64,000 nt of DNA from assembly GCA_050287965.1 (NCBI GenBank), contig JBNKCX010000014.1, positions 28,686-92,685 on the forward strand, given 5' to 3'. Origin of the DNA: CBFDBF01 sp050287965 (GTDB lineage Bacteria; Pseudomonadota; Gammaproteobacteria; Chromatiales; Chromatiaceae). The notes beneath the pieces were generated by a model. The model saw nothing but the letters and a program-made list of their open reading frames with translations, did no database searches and had not been told where the DNA came from. This document shows, one piece after another, positions 59,167 through 64,000 of this stretch (positions are counted from its first letter, which is position 1; each line of letters begins with the position of its first letter). The translations under genes were made by a program, and so were the position numbers.

Positions 59167-60552
59167 ATGCGCTATATCAGTACCCGGGGCGGCGTAGAGC
59201 CGGTGAGCTTTTCCGAGGCGGTGATGATGGGTCTGGCCACCGACGGCGGTTTGCTGCTGCCGGAGTCGATCCCCGCCGTGGACAGCGAAACACTGCGCCG
59301 CTGGGCAGGACTGTCGTTCCGGGAGCTGGCCGTGGAGGTGATGTACCCCTTCGTGGGCGAGGACATCAGCCGCCGGGAGCTGACCGATCTTGTGGATCGT
59401 TCCTATGCCGGTTTCAGCCACCCGGAGGTGACTCCGTTGGTGAAGGTGGGAGAGCACCAGATCCTGGAGCTGTTCCATGGGCCGACGGCGGCGTTCAAGG
59501 ATGTGGCGCTGCAGTTTCTCGGTAATCTGTTTGAATTTCTGCTGGAGCGCAGCGGCGGTCGGCTTAATATCCTGGGGGCCACCTCCGGTGATACCGGTTC
59601 CGCCGCCATATACGGGGTACGTGGTCAGGAACGCATCGATATCTTTATCCTGCATCCGCACAAACGGGTCTCGCCGATTCAGGAACGGCAGATGACCACG
59701 GTGTTGGATGATAACGTCCATAACATCGCGATCAAGGGCACTTTTGACGACGGTCAGCGTATCGTCAAGGCGCTGTTCAACGATCTGGAGTTCAAGCGCG
59801 AGTACAGATTGGGCGCCGTCAACTCCATCAACTGGGCACGGATCCTGGCGCAGATTGTGTACTACTTCTACGCCTGGGGCAGGGTGTCCGATGGAGATAC
59901 TTCGCATAAGATCACCTTTTCCGTTCCCACCGGGAATTTCGGTGATATTTTTGCCGGCTATATGGCGCTGCGTATGGGGCTGCCGGTGGAACGGCTGGTA
60001 CTGGCCACCAACCGCAACGATATCCTGACGAGGTTCGTACACAGCGGCGTCTATCAGGCCGGCGAGGTGTATCCCACCATCAGCCCGTCGATGGACATCC
60101 AGGTCTCCTCCAATTTCGAACGTTATCTCTATTTCCTGCTGGATGAGAATCCGGCCGCGGTGCGCGGATTGATGGAACAGATGGCGCGGGAAGGCAAACT
60201 TGAGGTGCCGCAGGAGAAGAGGGCGGAGGTCCGGCGGTTGTTTCACGCGGTGGCGGTCAGTGAAGAGGAGACCATGTCTCAGATCAGGGAGTGCTACGCT
60301 ATAAGTGGATATATCCTGGATCCCCATACCGCCGTCGGCGTTAAAGCGGCGGAGGGTTTTCCGGGGGCCGTCTGTCTGGCCACTGCTCACCCGGCGAAAT
60401 TCGGAGACGCCGTCCGGGAGGCCATCGGGGTGGAGGCCGATCCACCTCCTTCGCTGCAGGGGCTGATGGACAAGGAGACCCGTTGCGCCATCCTCGACGC
60501 CGACGGCGCGGTGGTGAAGAACTTTATCCAGGAAACCCTGGCCCATGGCTAA
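59167..60552 (+). CDS. thrC: Threonine synthase
   Basis: 461 residues from ATG 59167; an earlier ATG at 59056 would add 37 non-conserved residues and is not used. MRYISTRGGVEPVSFSEAVM is the normal bacterial start, HGPTAAFKDVALQFLGN places PLP Lys111, and NILGATSGDTGSAAIYG and GNFGDIFAGYMALRMG follow. It converts O-phosphohomoserine to threonine. The last eight bases overlap the LeuA/CimA-like gene, so threonine and a branched-chain step are co-transcribed. Confidence 0.97.
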   Translation: MRYISTRGGVEPVSFSEAVMMGLATDGGLLLPESIPAVDSETLRRWAGLSFRELAVEVMYPFVGEDISRRELTDLVDRSYAGFSHPEVTPLVKVGEHQILELFHGPTAAFKDVALQFLGNLFEFLLERSGGRLNILGATSGDTGSAAIYGVRGQERIDIFILHPHKRVSPIQERQMTTVLDDNVHNIAIKGTFDDGQRIVKALFNDLEFKREYRLGAVNSINWARILAQIVYYFYAWGRVSDGDTSHKITFSVPTGNFGDIFAGYMALRMGLPVERLVLATNRNDILTRFVHSGVYQAGEVYPTISPSMDIQVSSNFERYLYFLLDENPAAVRGLMEQMAREGKLEVPQEKRAEVRRLFHAVAVSEEETMSQIRECYAISGYILDPHTAVGVKAAEGFPGAVCLATAHPAKFGDAVREAIGVEADPPPSLQGLMDKETRCAILDADGAVVKNFIQETLAHG

Positions 60553-62077
60553 GAAAAGCCGAAAGATCAGAATACTTGATACCACTCTGCGGGATGGGGA
60601 ACAGACCCAGGGGGTTTCTTTTTCGCCCGCGGAAAAACTCAACATCGCCAAGGCGTTGTTGGGGCAGCTCAAAGTGGACCGTATCGAGGTTGCCTCGGCC
60701 CGTGTCTCGGAAGGGGAAAAAGAGGCGGTGGCGAGCATTATCCGCTGGGCCGAGGAGGCCGGATACGCGAACCGGGTGGAGGTGCTCGGGTTCGTGGATC
60801 ATAAGCGCAGTGTTGACTGGATCGTCGATACCGGTGGGCGGGTGATCAATCTGCTCGCCAAGGGGAGCGAGAAACACTGCCGGGAACAGTTGCGCAAAAC
60901 GCCGAAGCAGCACCTCAAGGAAGTGTTAAAGACCATCGGTTACGCCAAATCCCGAGGGCTCGAGGTCAATATCTATCTGGAGGACTGGTCGAACGGATAT
61001 CAGGACAGTCCGGAGTATGTATACGGCCTGATGGAAGGGCTTCAGGATGCCCCCATCGGTCACGTCATGTTGCCGGATACCCTGGGGGTGCTGACACCGG
61101 ATCAGGTGTACGACGGTCTTAAAGACATGATCAAGCGCTTTCCCTGGGCGCTGTTCGATTTCCATCCGCATAACGATTACGGACTGGCGACGGCCAACTC
61201 GGTGATGGCGATCAAGGCCGGCGTATCTTCCATCCACTGTACCATCAACTGTCTCGGTGAACGGGCGGGTAACGCCTCTCTGGCGGAAGTGGCGGTGAAT
61301 CTGCGGGACCAACTGGGCATGAAGCTCGGCATAGACGAATCGCATATCGTGCGGCTCAGTCAAATGGTGGAGAACTTCTCCGGAAAACGCATCGCCAGCA
61401 ACGCGCCCATAGTGGGCGAGGATGTATTTACCCAGACCAGCGGTATTCATGCGGACGGCGACAAGAAGGCGGGACTCTACCAGACCACTCTGACGCCGGA
61501 GCGGTTCGCGCGGCAGCGCAGCTATGCCCTGGGAAAGATGAGCGGGAAGGCATCTCTGCAGAAGAATCTGGAACGTCTGGATATCTCCCTGTCCGACGAG
61601 AACATGGAGAAGGTCCTAAAGCGGGTGGTGGAACTGGGGGATTCAAAGAAGAGCATCACTTCCGATGATCTGCCGTTTATCATCACCGAGGTACTGGAAG
61701 GCAAGGACTACAACCATATCGAGCTGATCAACTGTTCCGTGACCAGCGGTCTGCAACTTGAATCGACGGCGAGCATACGTCTGCGCGTCGGCGATGAGAT
61801 CTTTCTCTCCGCGGGTATCGGTAACGGCGGTTTCGACGCTTTCGTCAGCGCCATCACCAAGGTGCTGAAGAAGCAGGATATCCAGATGCCGCAGTTGGTG
61901 GATTATGAGGTGCGTATCCCCCGGGGCGGCAAGGCGGATGCCCTGACGGAATGTACCATCACCTGGGCCGGGGAGAAGGGGGACTTCAAGACCCGGGGTG
62001 TGCATGCCAATCAGGTATTCGCAGCCATGAACGCCACCATACGCATGCTCAATATGCAGATCCAGAAAACGCGGTAA
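60545..62077 (+). CDS. 2-isopropylmalate/citramalate synthase-like enzyme
   Basis: 510 residues of the acetyl-CoA condensing family: ILDTTLRDGEQTQGVSFSP (metal and acceptor site), LLAKGSEKHCREQLRKTP, DFHPHNDYGLATANSVMAIK, GERAGNASLAEVAVNL and GIHADGDKKAGLYQ, followed by a C-terminal allosteric domain of the LeuA type (about 390-510, ITEVLEGKDYNHIELINCSV). It could make 2-isopropylmalate (leucine) or citramalate (isoleucine from pyruvate); the sequence alone cannot say. Its translation is coupled to thrC, which hints at isoleucine supply. No leuB, C or D is nearby. Confidence 0.9.
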   Translation: MAKKSRKIRILDTTLRDGEQTQGVSFSPAEKLNIAKALLGQLKVDRIEVASARVSEGEKEAVASIIRWAEEAGYANRVEVLGFVDHKRSVDWIVDTGGRVINLLAKGSEKHCREQLRKTPKQHLKEVLKTIGYAKSRGLEVNIYLEDWSNGYQDSPEYVYGLMEGLQDAPIGHVMLPDTLGVLTPDQVYDGLKDMIKRFPWALFDFHPHNDYGLATANSVMAIKAGVSSIHCTINCLGERAGNASLAEVAVNLRDQLGMKLGIDESHIVRLSQMVENFSGKRIASNAPIVGEDVFTQTSGIHADGDKKAGLYQTTLTPERFARQRSYALGKMSGKASLQKNLERLDISLSDENMEKVLKRVVELGDSKKSITSDDLPFIITEVLEGKDYNHIELINCSVTSGLQLESTASIRLRVGDEIFLSAGIGNGGFDAFVSAITKVLKKQDIQMPQLVDYEVRIPRGGKADALTECTITWAGEKGDFKTRGVHANQVFAAMNATIRMLNMQIQKTR

Positions 62078-62103
62078 TAACCGGCCGGTAAGTAATCCCT
62101 TCG

Positions 62104-62751
62104 TTAATTCCGATCGCCGACAAACGGATTGGTGCGGCGTTCGTCACCGATGGTCGACAGGGGGCCGTGCCCGGGAACGAAGGTAACCTCATCACCCAGC
62201 GGCCATAGCCGCTCGCGGATGGAACTGATCAAGGCGGAATAATCGCCCCTGGGGAAATCGGTGCGGCCTATGGAGCCCCTGAACAGCACATCCCCGACGA
62301 AGGCGATGCCGGTGTCCCGGTGAAAGAAGACTACGTGTCCGGGGGTGTGGCCCGGGCAGTGAAGCACCTCTACCTCTTCCGTTCCTATTTGCACCGTATC
62401 CCCCTGTTCCAGCCAATGCGCGGGAGTGAAGGGGCGGGCCGGAGGGAATCCGTACTGCTCCGCCTGATAAGGAAGCCGGTCGATCAGGAACTGGTCCTCA
62501 CGCTGGGGTCCGATGATCTCGAGGTCGTTGTCCCGATCCACTAGGTCGGCCACTCCTCCGGCATGATCGATATGGGCGTGGGTGATCAGGATCTTTTCCA
62601 GTTGGATCTGCAGTTCGTCGGCGGTGCGCAGAATTTGATCGATATCGCCGCCCGGGTCGATGACCGCCCCCTTTTTGCTGCTATCGCACCAGATCAGAGA
62701 GCAGTTTTGTTGAAAGGGGGTGACGGAAACGATTGTATATTTCATTGTCAT
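62104..62751 (-). CDS. Metallo-beta-lactamase fold hydrolase, YcbL/GloB-like
   Basis: 215 residues. The zinc motif HAHIDHAGG and the later HCPGHTPGHVVFF, FVGDVLFRGSIGRTDFPRGD and FVPGHGPLSTIGDE fit the type II glyoxalase relatives of the YcbL group, which hydrolyse glutathione thioesters or persulfides. The substrate is not known; in a sulfur oxidiser a persulfide role is possible but the sequence does not prove it. ATG 62751 or 62745 may be used. It converges on the LeuA-like gene and is divergent from trmO. Confidence 0.92.
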   Translation of the reverse strand: MTMKYTIVSVTPFQQNCSLIWCDSSKKGAVIDPGGDIDQILRTADELQIQLEKILITHAHIDHAGGVADLVDRDNDLEIIGPQREDQFLIDRLPYQAEQYGFPPARPFTPAHWLEQGDTVQIGTEEVEVLHCPGHTPGHVVFFHRDTGIAFVGDVLFRGSIGRTDFPRGDYSALISSIRERLWPLGDEVTFVPGHGPLSTIGDERRTNPFVGDRN

Positions 62752-62867
62752 GCGGTTGTCGTGGTTATCGGTCGAATCGCGAGTGGATATGTGGCGATAG
62801 TTTATCCTAAAGTTGGAACTCGTAGAGTGATATCCGCAATGAACGGCGAGAGAGCGGGAGTGGTCGG

Positions 62868-63575
62868 GTGAAACGATTCGAATTTGAGGCCATCGGGATT
62901 ATACATTCCCCGTTTAAGGAGAAGTTCGGCATCCCCAGGCAGCCCGGGCTGGTACCGGAGGCGCGTGGGATACTGGAACTTCGACCTCCTTTCAATCGCC
63001 CGGAGGCGGTCGGCGGGTTGGAGGGGTATTCTCATATCTGGCTGCAGTTCGTGTTTCATCAGGCACTGCGGGAGGAGTGGCAGCCCACGGTACGGCCGCC
63101 CCGGCTGGGAGGCAATCGCCGGGTGGGGGTGTTCGCCAGCCGCGCACCGTTCCGGCCCAATCCCATCGGTCTGTCGGTGGTGGCGCTGGAGCGGGTGATC
63201 GCGGACGAGACCGGGGTGCGGCTGGAGCTGGCGGGGATCGACCTGGTGGATGGAACCCCGGTGTTGGATATCAAACCCTATGTGCCCTACGTGGACAGCA
63301 TCCCCGATGCCCTCTCCGGATTCGCAGACGCGGCGCCGTCCCCGTGTCTGCAGGTTCAATTCTCGGAGCAGGTGGAGCAGGGGCTTCGGGAGCGGTCAGA
63401 TGGAGCAGAACTTCGGAAACTGATCATTCGACTGTTGGAGCTGGATCCGCGCCCCGCGTATCAGGAGGCGGCGGATCGTCTCTACGGTTTCCGGCTATAC
63501 GACTTCGATCTGCAATGGCGGGTGCGGGACGGATGTGCCGAGGTGATGGAGTTGCGGCAGCTCCCTCCCTCCTAG
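62868..63575 (+). CDS. trmO: tRNA (N6-threonylcarbamoyladenosine(37)-N6)-methyltransferase TrmO
   Basis: 235 residues from GTG 62868. The TsaA/TrmO fold is clear: FEFEAIGIIHSPFKEKFGIP, RQPGLVPEARGILEL, LEGYSHIWLQFVFHQ, RVGVFASRAPFRPNPIGLSV and GIDLVDGTPVLDIKPYVPY. It methylates t6A37 of tRNA-Thr using SAM. It is the last gene of the window; only repeats follow to 64000. Confidence 0.95.
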   Translation: MKRFEFEAIGIIHSPFKEKFGIPRQPGLVPEARGILELRPPFNRPEAVGGLEGYSHIWLQFVFHQALREEWQPTVRPPRLGGNRRVGVFASRAPFRPNPIGLSVVALERVIADETGVRLELAGIDLVDGTPVLDIKPYVPYVDSIPDALSGFADAAPSPCLQVQFSEQVEQGLRERSDGAELRKLIIRLLELDPRPAYQEAADRLYGFRLYDFDLQWRVRDGCAEVMELRQLPPS

Positions 63576-63617
63576 ATGCAGGTCCCGCTTCAGTGGGACA
63601 TGGATAGAGATTTGTTA

Positions 63618-63697
63618 CCACTGAGGACACAGAGGAACACAGGGCGGTCTGAGATTACCGCTTGGGATTTCTCTGTGAGTCCCGGTGACCTCTGTGG
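63618..63697. repeat. Inverted-repeat element, CCAC...GTGG family (copy 2)
   Basis: 80 bases beginning CCACTGAGGACACAGAGG and ending GACCTCTGTGG; the inner right arm TTTCTCTGTGAG also has partners in copy 1 (13589-13728). It lies 42 bases after the trmO stop. The two copies share ends but differ in length and centre, as expected of a recombined or mobile repeat. Confidence 0.7.
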
Positions 63698-64000
63698 TTC
63701 ATATTAGGCCGGAATCCTGTAGGAGATTCTATGTCCCGGCACAAGTATGTAGAGCAGGGACCCTGCCCCACCGATAGTCTGATAAGGCATTGTTTGAATG
63801 CGGTAATCAGTTTCGCGGCCTTTAGGCCACGAGCTTTTTACTTCTATTGTTTAAATGGCCACGAGTACCTTTCTTTTGAGCGCTCAAAAGAAAGGTACCA
63901 AAGAAAAACCGCCCCACGTCCCCGCCCGCTTTGCGGGTGCTCTGCGCTTCTCGTCTTAAGCGGGGCTGTCCATACGGGGCATCCCTGCCCCGATGGACAG
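63698..64000. repeat. Non-coding right edge with a 34-bp perfect palindrome
   Basis: No gene is convincing. At 63865-63898 lies a perfect palindrome: left half GTACCTTTCTTTTGAGC and right half GCTCAAAAGAAAGGTAC, no spacer. After it comes GC-rich DNA with GGGGC runs, including CGGGGC and GCCCCG inverted segments (63961-63994). The palindrome is not a terminator on either strand, as no T run follows. Confidence 0.8.

Noticed and set aside
58984..60738. 584-residue minus frame
   Set aside because: Antisense to thrC and the start of the LeuA-like gene; no motifs and no ribosome site.
63865..63898. Replication origin or terminator
   Set aside because: No DnaA boxes, no T run and no replication gene are near the palindrome; only its symmetry is seen.

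Overview
The window looks like chromosome from a gammaproteobacterial chemolithotrophic sulfur oxidiser, broadly Chromatiales/Thiotrichales-like. Two E. coli-type backbone blocks point to the class: mltD / yafS-like / rnhA / dnaQ (16.7-20.6 kb), and pyrG-kdsA-eno-ftsB-ispD ... truD/ispF ... surE-pcm-nlpD-rpoS (20.6-35.7 kb). The lifestyle is read from a sulfide:quinone oxidoreductase, soxYZ, two DsrC-like proteins, a complete cbb3 oxidase locus, superoxide reductase and a peroxiredoxin. Genus cannot be named from sequence alone. I saw no rRNA, tRNA, CRISPR array, prophage or transposase.

Layout. 0-6 kb: glutaredoxin fragment, pepN, a CHAD-domain gene overlapping a ParA-type ATPase gene, a small c-type cytochrome overlapping a pterin dehydratase gene. 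6-16 kb: a solitary S24-like domain protein, an Atm1-type ABC exporter, cca, a NarX/NarL-like two-component pair overlapping a peptide-type ABC permease gene, a fused DppD-DppF-type ATPase, a GAF protein. 16-29 kb: cell-wall lytic transglycosylase, DNA and CTP metabolism, KDO synthesis, enolase, isoprenoid genes and a Ser/Thr kinase-HDOD-GAF fusion. 29-36 kb: truD and ispF inverted relative to the usual order, followed by two divergent DsrC-like paralogues and an Smr gene, then the stationary-phase block ending in rpoS. 36-38 kb: XRE-cupin regulator divergent from superoxide reductase, then peroxiredoxin. 38-49 kb: ccoNOQP, an overlooked 40-residue membrane ORF, ccoG, ccoHIS, two unrecognised envelope proteins, and a TauE/UreH-like membrane protein. 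49-56 kb: alaC, hom, sqr, soxZ, soxY and a FadL-type porin. 56-64 kb: ygiQ, thrC, a LeuA/CimA-like synthase, a metallo-hydrolase and trmO.

How the parts fit. SQR passes sulfide electrons to quinone; SoxYZ carries sulfur intermediates (the rest of Sox is outside the window); the DsrC-like proteins may bind or sense sulfur species; cbb3 oxidase with its copper/assembly genes supplies low-oxygen respiration; superoxide reductase and peroxiredoxin suit an organism at oxic/sulfidic boundaries.

Intergenic DNA is unusually structured: three arrays of 7-bp tandem repeats (two of them near-complementary and able to fold on each other), two copies of a CCAC...GTGG inverted-repeat element, a 34-bp repeat present three times (two copies bounding a 361-bp composite), and a perfect 34-bp palindrome near the right edge. 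These, the two DsrC variants and the small cco ORF are the parts most worth a second look.
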